Shown: one piece after another, positions 47,443-56,218 of the stretch
Layout of the letters: the number at the start of each line of letters is the position of its first letter
How positions within the stretch are numbered: the first letter of the stretch is position 1
Source of the DNA: Streptomyces sp. NBC_01260
Lineage (GTDB): Bacteria; Actinomycetota; Actinomycetes; Streptomycetales; Streptomycetaceae
NCBI RefSeq assembly: GCF_036226405.1
Contig: NZ_CP108464.1
Span: forward strand, 3,100,001-3,164,000
Direction: 5' to 3'
Length of the DNA: 64,000 nt
The notes under the pieces: generated by a model
Told to the model about the DNA's origin: nothing
The model's input: the letters and a program-made list of their open reading frames with translations, nothing else
Database searches by the model: none
Position numbers and translations under genes: made by a program

Positions 47443-50388
47443 TCAGGGCGTCACACGGTAGGAGGCGATGGCTTGTTGGTAGATGTCCGACACCTTGTCA
47501 CGCTGGTCCTCCGGACCGATGACCTGGAGGATGTGGTAGCGGCCCGCGACGATCATCGCCAGGTTGCGTACGTACACCTCCCGTCCGGAACCGTCCTGCC
47601 AGGTGAACTGGCCCTCCGCCATGGCCTGTCGGCCGACGTCGATCCGGCGCAGTCCGCTCGCCGAGGACCAGCTGGAGTCCCGGAAGGGCTTCAACTCGGG
47701 TTCCTTGTCGCGCTGGTAGTCGAGCGGGTCGGCCCCGTTCGCCTTGACGGTGTCGCGGCCGGGGACGATCAGCAGGGTGAAGCCGTCGCTGCCGTAGCGG
47801 ATCTGGCGGTCCGTGTTGGCGGGGCTGCGCTGCCACCCCTTGGACACCCCGACCTCGAAGCCCTCGTCGTCCTTGCGCAGCACGTAGCCGGGCGCGAGTG
47901 CGACGGCGGAGCGGCTGGTCTGCGGCTTCTGCGCGCCGCTCGACCCGGACGGCGACGGCCCGCCGGAGCTGCCGGAGCCCGGACCGGGCGCTCCGGTCGC
48001 CGTACGGGACGGACTGGCGCCCGCACCGGACTGCGTACCGGACTTGGGCATGAACATCACGGCGTACACGATCGCCGCGACCAGCACCAGCAGTATCAGG
48101 ACGAGCAGCAGCCGGCCGAGCCGTCGCGGCGCGCGCTGCCCGTCCTGCTGCGGGCGCGGCGGGGTGCGCAGCGCCTTGGGGCCCTTGGGCTCGCGTGGCG
48201 GCTTGACGGCTCTGGGCTCGCGCGGTTCGGCGAGTACCGGCTCCGCCTCCAGCCGTCCCTTGGTGTGGCGGTGACGGCCGTGCGCCGGGCCGTTGCGGCG
48301 GCCGCGGCGCTTGCGGACGAGCTCGCCCCGGCGGCGCACGACGGGCAGCCGGGTGTCGTCCACGGACGGCAGCGGCACGACGTCGAAACCGGCCTCGGGC
48401 TCGGGCGCCGCCCGTACGAGGGAGCGCAGCCAGCCGCGCAGCTCCTCGAAGTCCGGTCGCTCGGTGGGGTCCTGGCGCAGCAGCGACTCGACGACGGGCC
48501 GCAGCGCACCGCACTCCTCGGCGAAGGCGGGCGGCTCACCGCAGACCATCTGGACGAGCTCGGCGGCATTGTCCTCGGGGTACGGGGCGTGGCCCTGGAC
48601 GGCGCGGTAGAGCAGCGCGCCCAGCGCCCAGAGGTCGGTGGAGGGGCCGATGGGCGGTGCCAGCTGCCAGTTCTCGTGGACCGGCCCGGCCTGCTCGGGC
48701 GCCCAGCGCTCGGTGACCGCGCCGACGACCGCGATCCGGGCCTGCCGCGCGCGCTCGGCGGCCAGCGTGGTGGCGGGGCCCCGGTAGGCCGAGGTGTCGC
48801 GGTTCCCGGCGACGATCTCGTCCCAGCGGCCCGGGGCGGTCTCCCGGTTCTCCGCGGGCGGCTGCGGGCGGGCGGGCGCCGGGGCGGCACCCTGGCGCCG
48901 GGAGTCGGCCCGCAGGGCGTCCTCGCTGGAGCCGCCGGCGGGGACCGGACGCCCGGCGCCCGGGCCGTCGTCCCAGGAACCGGTCAGATGCAGCCGCCGG
49001 GGCGGCGCCTGACCGCCACCGTCGCTGCCACCGTCCTCGTCGTCCTCGTCGTCGTACGGGTCGTCGTCGTTGTCGTAGGCGTATGCCTGGGGGGCCGGCA
49101 GGCCGGGCGCGGAGGACCGGCCGCCGGGCTGCTGCGGCCCGGCGGCACCTTCGCGCTGGACCGGCAGGATGCCGGTGTCCCGCGCCTCGTCCGTACCGGC
49201 CCGACGCTCCTCCTCGCTGATGCGCGCGGCGGCGCGGGCACCCGCGCGGTACGCGGCGATGGCGCCCGCGCGCGTGGCACGCGCCTGGGCGGCACTGCCG
49301 GGCTCGGGGGCGGGGACGGGCGGCGGCGGACGGCGTACGGATTCCAGCTCGCCGGCGCCGTACGGGCTCTCGGAGCCACCCGCGGACGACGCGGACTCGA
49401 TCGCCGCGGGACCGCGGGAACCGGGCAACCGCGCGGGCGGCGACAGCGCGGGCGGCCGGAAGGGCGCGTGCGGGTCGGACGGCTCGTGCGGGTCGGACGG
49501 CTCGTGCGGGTCGGCAGGGCCGGTCTCGTACTCGGAGTCGTACTCGGACTCGTACTCGGCGTCGGCGTCGGCGTCGGAGTCGGAGTCGGAGTCGGAGTCG
49601 GAGTCGGAGTCGGAGTCGGCCATCGGCAGCGCGTACGGGTCATCGGACCCGGAGTCGTACGGGGAGTCGTACTCGGCCATCGGCAGCGCATACGGGTCAT
49701 CGGGCCCCGCCCCGGCCGTCGGCGGCACGTACGGGCCGGTGGGGCCCGACTCCACCGCGGGGCGGCCGTACTCCCCGTCGTCCTCGGCGTCGTCCGGGCG
49801 CGGCACCGGCACGTACCCGCAGAGGGCCTCCTCCGCCGCCCCGGCCGCCAGGCCGGTCAGCACGACGCGTCCGTCGTCGCAGATGAGCACCGTGCGCACG
49901 GTGATGTTGCGATGGGTCCAGCCGTGGGCGTGCAGGACGCGCAGCGCCGTCAGGACGTCGGAGCCGATCTCCGCGGCCCGGTACGGATTGAGCGGGCGCT
50001 CCGCGAGCAGGGCCGCCAGCGGGCGGGCCGCGACCAGTTCACTCACTATCCAGAGCGATCCCGCCTCGGCGAACACGTCGAAGACCTGGTCGAGCCGCGG
50101 GTGGTCGGGCACCTGGGCCGCCGCCTGGGCGGCCTCGATGGCGCGCCGGACCGCCGGATCGGTGGACCGCCGCACCGTGCGTCCGCTCGTGCGCCGGGCC
50201 GGCGTGGGCTGGCCGTCGGCGTCGAGCACCTCCGCGTCCACGACCTCCGGCAACGGCACCTGCCGGACCAGGACTTCCTGTCCGCTGTATGTGTCAAACG
50301 CCCGGGTCTCGACCAGTTCGTACGCATCGGACGGGGGCAGCGGAAGGCGGTAGCGGTCGGCAAGCACCCGACCCGCATAGTCGTCCAC
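47443..50388 (-). CDS. Predicted transmembrane pseudokinase with long acidic insert
   Basis: 981 aa. A kinase fold in two parts. The N-lobe has R42 where the VAIK lysine should be; the catalytic loop reads HRN (159-161) not HRD; DFG is replaced by TGL (178-180). A large low-complexity insert (about 190-540) with Asp-Ser repeats, DPHEPS repeats and two DDPYALPMA copies separates this from the C-lobe (STDLWALGALLYRAVQGHAPY). One membrane helix near 755 leads to an extracytoplasmic domain similar to that of the neighbouring kinases (EGFEVGVSKGWQR). The GTG has GGGGAGG upstream. Confidence 0.88.
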   Translation of the reverse strand: MDDYAGRVLADRYRLPLPPSDAYELVETRAFDTYSGQEVLVRQVPLPEVVDAEVLDADGQPTPARRTSGRTVRRSTDPAVRRAIEAAQAAAQVPDHPRLDQVFDVFAEAGSLWIVSELVAARPLAALLAERPLNPYRAAEIGSDVLTALRVLHAHGWTHRNITVRTVLICDDGRVVLTGLAAGAAEEALCGYVPVPRPDDAEDDGEYGRPAVESGPTGPYVPPTAGAGPDDPYALPMAEYDSPYDSGSDDPYALPMADSDSDSDSDSDSDSDADADAEYESEYDSEYETGPADPHEPSDPHEPSDPHAPFRPPALSPPARLPGSRGPAAIESASSAGGSESPYGAGELESVRRPPPPVPAPEPGSAAQARATRAGAIAAYRAGARAAARISEEERRAGTDEARDTGILPVQREGAAGPQQPGGRSSAPGLPAPQAYAYDNDDDPYDDEDDEDGGSDGGGQAPPRRLHLTGSWDDGPGAGRPVPAGGSSEDALRADSRRQGAAPAPARPQPPAENRETAPGRWDEIVAGNRDTSAYRGPATTLAAERARQARIAVVGAVTERWAPEQAGPVHENWQLAPPIGPSTDLWALGALLYRAVQGHAPYPEDNAAELVQMVCGEPPAFAEECGALRPVVESLLRQDPTERPDFEELRGWLRSLVRAAPEPEAGFDVVPLPSVDDTRLPVVRRRGELVRKRRGRRNGPAHGRHRHTKGRLEAEPVLAEPREPRAVKPPREPKGPKALRTPPRPQQDGQRAPRRLGRLLLVLILLVLVAAIVYAVMFMPKSGTQSGAGASPSRTATGAPGPGSGSSGGPSPSGSSGAQKPQTSRSAVALAPGYVLRKDDEGFEVGVSKGWQRSPANTDRQIRYGSDGFTLLIVPGRDTVKANGADPLDYQRDKEPELKPFRDSSWSSASGLRRIDVGRQAMAEGQFTWQDGSGREVYVRNLAMIVAGRYHILQVIGPEDQRDKVSDIYQQAIASYRVTP
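49561..49620 (-). repeat. Hexanucleotide tandem repeat coding for Asp-Ser
   Basis: Six-base units (GTCGGA on the plus strand, about seven consecutive copies, with three GTCGGC copies next to them). They encode an alternating Asp-Ser run in the pseudokinase insert. Liable to expand or contract. Confidence 0.85.
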
Positions 50389-50442
50389 GACGCCTCCCCA
50401 GAGCGCGCTGTCCCTCGGTCACGTAGACCGCACGAATCCCAC

Positions 50443-50469
50443 CAATTGCGGTCACTTACCGTGCAATTG
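50443..50469. repeat. Inverted repeat, possible operator of the pseudokinase gene
   Basis: CAATTGC (50443-50449) and GCAATTG (50463-50469), with centres 20 nt apart. A direct repeat TTGCGGTC (50447 and 50472) overlaps. It lies 55-80 nt before the pseudokinase start. Confidence 0.45.
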
Positions 50470-50569
50470 ACTTGCGGTCCCGGCTGCGTACGGTCTTCGA
50501 GCTCTCACAATACGTGGCAACCGGCGGCCGCGCGGAAGGTCGCCGCAACCCGGTCCGCCGGCCGCACCC

Positions 50570-52525
50570 TCAGCCGAGCGGCTTGAACGTGTCGAACGCC
50601 GTCTCGCGCAGCGTCTTGCACGCCTCGCCGTCCCACTCGTCGACCTTGCAGCTGATCATGATCGAGTAGCCGCGCTTGGCGTCGACCTTGAAGCCCCGGT
50701 TCAGAATCCGGCTGCGCTGCCCGTGCTCGTTGCGCTCGAACTGCCAGTCGGCGACGGTCGGGTACCCGTTGTACTCGACCTTCTCTATACCCAGGTGCTG
50801 GTATCCGCTGCTGCTGCCGGCGACCGCGCCCTTCAGCCCGTTCCAGGCGGCGGCCGCGTCATCTCCGGGCGAGCTGTTGTAGTCGATCTGGACGCGCGGG
50901 AAGCCCTTGTCGATGTTGTAGATGCCGCCGGAGTTGCTGCCCGCGATCGAATTGCGCTCGAATCCCTTGGGCATCGCCATGGTGAAGTGGAACCGCTTGT
51001 CGGTGACCCACTTGTACCCGGCGGGCAGCGCGTCCTTGCCGTCCGCGTCGTCGTCGGAGCTGTCCGATCCCTTGCCGGAGTCGTCCTTGCCCTTGTCCTG
51101 GTCCTGGCCGTCGTTCCCGTCCTGGCCCTTGCCCGGGTCCTTGCCCTGCTCCTTGCCGCTGCCGCCCTGTTCCGTACCGGCGGTACCGGCGGAGCCGCCG
51201 CCCGTCGACGAACCGGCCGAGGCGGAGGTGTCGTCCTTGCCCTTGCCCGCGTTGTCTGCGCCCTTGTCCCCGCCCAGCGTGAGCGCGAGGACCGTGCCGA
51301 GCACGGCGAGCACGATGACGGCCGCGATGACCGCCAGGGTGCGGCGCGGCACCACGTCCGTGAGCGACGCCCGGGGCGGGGTACTCGGAGAGGTGGCCGG
51401 ACGCGGCGACGGTACGGCCCCGGAGGCGGCGGCCGTCGCGGGAGCCTTGGCGGGCCGGGCCGGTGCGGACGGTGCCGCGGTGGCGGTGCCCGCCGCGGCG
51501 ACGGGCGCCGCCTTGGCGTTCCGCGCGGAGCGCAGTGCACCCCGCAGCCGGTCGCGGGTGCCCTCGCCCGCTTCACCGGACTTGGACGCCGGCTTGGCGG
51601 GGGCGGGCACCTTGGGCAGCGCCATCACCTGGGTGGCGTCGGCCGGTGGCGGTACCGGGACGTCCGGCTGCTCGGGGGCGTCGATCACGTCGCTGAGCAG
51701 GGCGCGCGCGCCCGCGTCGTCGAGCCGCTGCTCGGGGTCCCGGGCGAGCAGACCGTAGATGACCTCTTCCAGCGGGCCCGCGTTCTTCGGCGGGTCGAGC
51801 GGTTCGGTCATCACCGCGGTCAGGGTCGCGATCGCGGAGCCCTTGTCGTACGGCGGGCAGCCCTCGACGCTCGCGTACAGCAGTCCGCCGAGCGACCACA
51901 GGTCGGCCGGCGGGCCGGGCTTGTGCCCGCGGGCCCGCTCCGGCGAGATGTACGAGGGTGCGCCGACGAGCATGCCCGTGGAGGTGACGGAGGGGTCGCC
52001 CTCGACCTGGGCGATCCCGAAGTCGGTCAGCACGACCCGGCCGTCCTCGGCGATCAGCACGTTGGACGGCTTCACGTCACGGTGCAGAATGCCCTCGCGG
52101 TGCGCCGAACGCAGCACGTCGAGGATGGCCAGGCCTACCTCGGCCGCCCGTCTCGGTGTCAGGACACCGTCCTCGCGCACCGCCTCGGCCAGCGACTTGC
52201 CCTCGATGAGTTCCATGACGATCCACGGCCGGTCGTCCTCGTCGACCACGTCGTAGACCGTGACCGCGCCGTTGTTGCGGATCCGGGCGATCGCCTTCGC
52301 CTCGCGCAGCGTACGCGTGATGAGACGGCGCTTCTCGTCGTCGTCGATGGCTGTCGGGAACCGCAGCTCCTTGACCGCGACCGTGCGGCCCAGCGTCTCG
52401 TCCACGGCGCGCCAGACCGTGCCCATACCGCCCCGGCCGAGCACCTCCCCGAGCCGGTACCGCCCCGCAAGGAGACGTCCGTCCTTGTCCCGTTGGGGCT
52501 CCCGTGCCTGCTCCGCCTCCGACAT
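50570..52525 (-). CDS. Transmembrane Ser/Thr protein kinase
   Basis: 651 aa. Complete kinase: GRGGMGTV, K in VAVKEL, HRDVKPSN, DFG, SPERAR. A long Ala/Pro linker, a helix near 400-420, a Gly/Asp/Lys-rich linker (GKGQDGNDGQDQDKGKDD) and an extracytoplasmic domain starting FHFTMAMPKGFER. It is the third of three related genes in tandem. The ATG has AGAGGGGA upstream. Confidence 0.93.
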   Translation of the reverse strand: MSEAEQAREPQRDKDGRLLAGRYRLGEVLGRGGMGTVWRAVDETLGRTVAVKELRFPTAIDDDEKRRLITRTLREAKAIARIRNNGAVTVYDVVDEDDRPWIVMELIEGKSLAEAVREDGVLTPRRAAEVGLAILDVLRSAHREGILHRDVKPSNVLIAEDGRVVLTDFGIAQVEGDPSVTSTGMLVGAPSYISPERARGHKPGPPADLWSLGGLLYASVEGCPPYDKGSAIATLTAVMTEPLDPPKNAGPLEEVIYGLLARDPEQRLDDAGARALLSDVIDAPEQPDVPVPPPADATQVMALPKVPAPAKPASKSGEAGEGTRDRLRGALRSARNAKAAPVAAAGTATAAPSAPARPAKAPATAAASGAVPSPRPATSPSTPPRASLTDVVPRRTLAVIAAVIVLAVLGTVLALTLGGDKGADNAGKGKDDTSASAGSSTGGGSAGTAGTEQGGSGKEQGKDPGKGQDGNDGQDQDKGKDDSGKGSDSSDDDADGKDALPAGYKWVTDKRFHFTMAMPKGFERNSIAGSNSGGIYNIDKGFPRVQIDYNSSPGDDAAAAWNGLKGAVAGSSSGYQHLGIEKVEYNGYPTVADWQFERNEHGQRSRILNRGFKVDAKRGYSIMISCKVDEWDGEACKTLRETAFDTFKPLG

Positions 52526-52644
52526 GCGTCCCCTCTGCGATCAACCCGCCCTGGCAGAGCGTTCATTGTCCCCTACCCCGGGACCGGTCCTGGTGCCGGG
52601 GCCCGGGTCCGCCATGATGTGGCCGGAGGAAGGGACTCCCTGCC

Positions 52645-53748
52645 ATGCCGACTCTAAGGGCACCGCTCGTCACCCTGTTGGCGACAGCGCTGCTCTGTCC
52701 CGGAACAGCGAGCCTGCCCAGCGAACCACACCTCACGCCCGCAGCCTCCTACCTGCCACCGCTCCTGCTCCAGGGCGAAGCCCCCACTGCCGCACTCCTG
52801 ATACGCGCCCCCTCCGCCGCCGGCTCCGGCATCTACCGGTCAACGGGTCCCGGCATCCGGTACGCGGACCGCTTCCGGGCGGGCAGCATCACCAAGACCT
52901 TCGTCGCCACCGTCGTGCTCCAACTCGCCCATGAGGGACGACTGCGGCTGTCGGACCCGGTCGAGCGCTTTCTGCCCGGACTGATCCGCGGCCACGGGAA
53001 CGACGGCCGCCGCATCACCCTGCGCGCCCTGCTCAGCCACACCAGCGGACTCTACGACTACACAGACGACAGGTCCGCGCATCCGGTCTCCGCCACCGCC
53101 GCGATCCGTACGGCGACGAGCCACCGCCCCACGACCCGCCCCGGCGTGTTCGCCTACTCCAATACCGATTACGCCGTACTGGGCCTGGTCGTTCGGCGCG
53201 TCACCGGCCACGATTACGCCACCGAGATCCGGCGCCGCATCATCGTTCCCCTCCGCCTCACCGGCACCTCCCTGCCCGGGGCCCGCACCACCCTGCCCGC
53301 ACCGCACGGCCGCGGCTACTCCCGCGATCCGGCGGGCGGCGGCCTGATCGACGCCACCGAACTCGACCCGCGCACCGCGGGCGCGGCCGGTGAGCTGATC
53401 TCCACGCTCTCCGATCTGAACCGCTTCTTCGCGGCCCTGCTGGGCGGACGGCTGCTCCCGCCCGCACAGCTGGCCGGGATGCTGAACACCGCTGCGGCGC
53501 AAGGGAACCACGGCCTGGGGATCTACCCGGAGCGACTCTCCTGCGGAGTCACCGTCTGGGGTCACAACGGCCGTATAGCGGGCAGTTACGTCCGTACCGC
53601 CGCAAGCCGCGACGGTGGCCACATCATGACGTACCGCATCGACACGGACATCCTGACCGGCACGGAGACGCTCGAACCCGCACTCCTGGAAGCGGAGTTC
53701 TGCCCGGGCCGGGCCGGCCGACGCGCCGGCCCGAACGACAGGCCCTGA
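52645..53748 (+). CDS. Secreted serine hydrolase, beta-lactamase/D-Ala-D-Ala carboxypeptidase family
   Basis: 367 aa. A signal peptide (LLATALLCPGTAS), then the SxxK motif SITK near residue 81, YSN (FAYSNTDY) and the HNG (WGHNGRIAG) motifs of class C-like penicillin-recognising hydrolases. It could trim peptidoglycan or cleave esters; the substrate is unclear. Start by position: GGAGGAAGG lies 13 nt upstream. Convergent with a transposase remnant. Confidence 0.88.
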   Translation: MPTLRAPLVTLLATALLCPGTASLPSEPHLTPAASYLPPLLLQGEAPTAALLIRAPSAAGSGIYRSTGPGIRYADRFRAGSITKTFVATVVLQLAHEGRLRLSDPVERFLPGLIRGHGNDGRRITLRALLSHTSGLYDYTDDRSAHPVSATAAIRTATSHRPTTRPGVFAYSNTDYAVLGLVVRRVTGHDYATEIRRRIIVPLRLTGTSLPGARTTLPAPHGRGYSRDPAGGGLIDATELDPRTAGAAGELISTLSDLNRFFAALLGGRLLPPAQLAGMLNTAAAQGNHGLGIYPERLSCGVTVWGHNGRIAGSYVRTAASRDGGHIMTYRIDTDILTGTETLEPALLEAEFCPGRAGRRAGPNDRP

Positions 53749-53749
53749 A

Positions 53750-53943
53750 CTCTCGGGCCCGGCAAAGCGGAACTTCGTGTCGCGCTTCGAGGGACGGCCA
53801 CCCTGCGGCGTCGAGATCCACGGAGGCGGGACGGGATTGCGCATCACCCGATCCGACCGCAGCCGCCCGAGCACCTCCACCGGCGGACCACCGAGCAAAT
53901 GGGCCATGCGCGGGGCGTCGAGTACAGCCGCTCCGCGCCGCAT
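53750..53943 (-). pseudogene. Decayed transposase remnant (DDE, IS701-like/NF041680)
   Basis: The minus strand reads LDAPRMAHLLGG-PPVEVLGRLRSDRV, then PVPPPW and GGRPSKRDTKFRFAGPE in one frame. This order (DxxRxAxLL, P-V-E-V-GR-RSDRV, GGRPxKHG-FxF) is the conserved core of a common Streptomyces transposase family, as I recall it. No start, no ends and no terminal repeats remain, and a frameshift lies upstream. About 65 codons are left. Confidence 0.6.
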
Positions 53944-54028
53944 TCCGCAGGGCCGTCGCCGGCCCGGTGGCTACGGCGGTGACCATGACGGGCGCAGCGG
54001 AAACACCAGCTCGTATGCACCGTCGGTG

Positions 54029-54044
54029 GAGACACGAGTGTCTC
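54029..54044. repeat. Short hairpin near the remnant
   Basis: GAGACAC-GA-GTGTCTC, perfect 7-bp dyad; 20 nt further the terminator begins. Confidence 0.4.
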
Positions 54045-54064
54045 GATTCGCTCTTCCCGCAGGA

Positions 54065-54096
54065 GACAGGCCCGCGCGACGCCGCGCGGGCCTGTC
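54065..54096. terminator. Strong GC terminator beside glpD
   Basis: GACAGGCCCGCGCG (54065-54078) pairs with CGCGCGGGCCTGTC (54083-54096) over a 4-nt loop; CCTGTTTGTCTC follows on the plus strand. It lies 167 nt beyond the glpD stop. Confidence 0.75.
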
Positions 54097-54262
54097 CTGT
54101 TTGTCTCGGCCTCAGCCTCCCCTGGTGGCATTACCGGCGAGCGTCCGTGTCGGTGTTCTCCCGGATCGAGGCCCCCTCAGCAGCACGTAGGCGACTTGAC
54201 CGCCCGGCGCACGGCACTGAACCGTTGTTCTGCACTCCTGAGGTTCAGAATCAGGTACTCAG

Positions 54263-55969
54263 CTAAATGGGCACGATGTCCGGCGCCCCGAGCCGTGCCG
54301 CGTCCGCCGTCAGGTCGTCGGGCTGGCGCTGCGACTCCCGCTCCGCCTCCACCCGCTTCTCGTAGTGCGCGACCTCCCGCCCGATCTGGCTCTTGTCCCA
54401 GCCGAGCACCGGAGCCATCAGCTCCGCGCAGAGCTGCGCGGAACGCGTGCCCCGGTCGAAGGTCTCGATGGAGATCCGGGTCCGCCGGGTCAGCACGTCG
54501 TCGAGGTGGCGGGCCCCTTCGTGCGAGGCCGCGTAGACGATCTCGGCCTTCAGGTAGTCGTCGGCGGACGGCAGCGGTTCGCCCATCACCGGATCGGCGA
54601 CGATCAGCTCCAGGATCTCCTCGGTCATGGCGCCGTACCGGTTCAGCAGATGCTCCACCCGGGCGACGTGCAGTCCGGTCCGGGCGGCGATCCTGGCCCG
54701 CGCGTTCCACAGGGCGCGGTAGCCCTCGGCGCCCAGCAGCGGAATGTCCTCGGTGACGCATTCGGCCACCCGCTGGTCGAGGCCGTGCACCGCCTCGTCC
54801 ACGGCGTCCTTGGCCATCACCCGGTACGTGGTGTACTTCCCGCCCGCGACGACGACGAGGCCCGGCAGCGGATGCGCCACCGTGTGCTCGCGCGAGAGCT
54901 TGCTGGTCGCGTCCGACTCGCCGGCCAGCAGCGGCCGCAGCCCCGCATAGACTCCCTCGACGTCGTCCCTGGTCAGCGGCGTGGCCAGGACCGAATTGAC
55001 GTGCTCCAGCAGATAGTCGATATCCGCGCTGGACGCCGCGGGATGCGCCTTGTCCAGGTCCCAGTCGGTGTCCGTCGTGCCGACGATCCAGTGCCGCCCC
55101 CACGGGATGACGAAGAGCACGGACTTCTCGGTGCGCAGGATCAGGCCGGTGGAGGAGTGGATGCGGTCCTTCGGGACGACCAGGTGGATGCCCTTGGACG
55201 CCCGGACGTGGAACTGGCCGCGCTCACCGATCAGCGCCTGGGTGTCATCCGTCCAGACGCCGGTGGCGTTGACCACCTGTTTGGCCCTGACCTCGTACTC
55301 ACCGCCCGCCTCGACGTCCTCCACCCGGGCGCCGACGACCCGCTCGCCCTCCCGCAGGAAGCCGACCACCCGGGCCCGGTTCGCCACGTGCGCGCCGTAG
55401 CCGGCGGCGGTCCGTACCAGCGTCGCCACATAGCGGGCGTCGTCCATCTGGGCGTCGTAGTACTGCAGGGCCCCCACCAGGGCGTCCCGCTTCAGCGCGG
55501 GCGCGACGCGCAGGGCCTGGCTGCGGGAGAGGTGCCGGTGCACGGGCAGTCCGCGGCCGTGCCCGGACGACACCGACATCGCGTCGTACAGCGCGACGCC
55601 CGAGCCCGCGTACAGCCGCTCCCAGCCCTTGTGCTGCAACGGATAGAGGAACGGCACCGGCTTCACCAGATGCGGGGCCAGCCGCTCCAGCAGCAGCCCG
55701 CGCTCCTTCAGCGCCTCCCGGACGAGCGCGAAGTCGAGCATCTCCAGATAGCGCAGCCCGCCGTGGATCAGCTTGCTCGACCTGCTCGACGTGCCGGACG
55801 CCCAGTCGCGAGCCTCGACCAGACCGGTGGCGAGCCCTCTCGTGGCCGCGTCGAGCGCCGTTCCGGCGCCGACCACGCCCGCCCCCACGACCAGCACGTC
55901 CAGTTCACGCTCGGCCATCGCTGCGAGCGCCTCGCCGCGCTCCGCGGGTCCCAGTGTCGCTGTCCTCAC
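54263..55969 (-). CDS. glpD: Aerobic glycerol-3-phosphate dehydrogenase GlpD
   Basis: 568 aa. Flavoenzyme oxidising glycerol-3-phosphate to dihydroxyacetone phosphate at the membrane. FAD-binding VLVVGAGVVGAGTALDAATRG, SGTSSRSSKLIHGGLRYLE, and C-terminal regions TTYRVMAKDAVD. The GTG has GGGAGG 5 nt upstream. Promoter in the AT-rich gap shared with the nucleotide-sugar dehydrogenase. Not beside a glycerol kinase or facilitator, so it is probably not part of a glycerol operon here. Confidence 0.93.
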   Translation of the reverse strand: MRTATLGPAERGEALAAMAERELDVLVVGAGVVGAGTALDAATRGLATGLVEARDWASGTSSRSSKLIHGGLRYLEMLDFALVREALKERGLLLERLAPHLVKPVPFLYPLQHKGWERLYAGSGVALYDAMSVSSGHGRGLPVHRHLSRSQALRVAPALKRDALVGALQYYDAQMDDARYVATLVRTAAGYGAHVANRARVVGFLREGERVVGARVEDVEAGGEYEVRAKQVVNATGVWTDDTQALIGERGQFHVRASKGIHLVVPKDRIHSSTGLILRTEKSVLFVIPWGRHWIVGTTDTDWDLDKAHPAASSADIDYLLEHVNSVLATPLTRDDVEGVYAGLRPLLAGESDATSKLSREHTVAHPLPGLVVVAGGKYTTYRVMAKDAVDEAVHGLDQRVAECVTEDIPLLGAEGYRALWNARARIAARTGLHVARVEHLLNRYGAMTEEILELIVADPVMGEPLPSADDYLKAEIVYAASHEGARHLDDVLTRRTRISIETFDRGTRSAQLCAELMAPVLGWDKSQIGREVAHYEKRVEAERESQRQPDDLTADAARLGAPDIVPI

Positions 55970-56218
55970 TACTGCCTCCCGGTAGATCGGGGTGGTCCGG
56001 GCACGGGGGTGCGGTCCGACCGTGGGGTCGAATGCCCGTGCCCACCCCTCGATTCTGTCCGCGCTCCGCGACTTCAGCCACCGCCTGTGGACAACACCCG
56101 GACAACCGGGACCACACAATGCGACATATAGGTCATATTTACGCCTAGTCTGACATTGCGCTGTCCCCAGCGGTTGCGCTTTCTGTCTTCATGGTCTTAG
56201 GGAAGGACGGCCACCCAC

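Larger units (their letters stand above)
53749..54262. other. Gap with transposase remnant and two hairpins
   Basis: 514 bp between the serine hydrolase and glpD. It holds a minus-strand transposase fragment, a hairpin at 54029-54044 and a strong terminator at 54065-54096. No intact gene. Confidence 0.6.

Noticed and set aside
49561..49620. Short tandem repeats considered as a CRISPR array
   Set aside because: Unit is six bases with no spacers and lies in a coding frame.
47404..50586. 1060-codon open frame on the plus strand opposite the pseudokinase
   Set aside because: Antisense shadow of a GC-rich gene; Gly/Arg/Val-rich with no motif and no Shine-Dalgarno, while the minus strand has a full kinase-like architecture.
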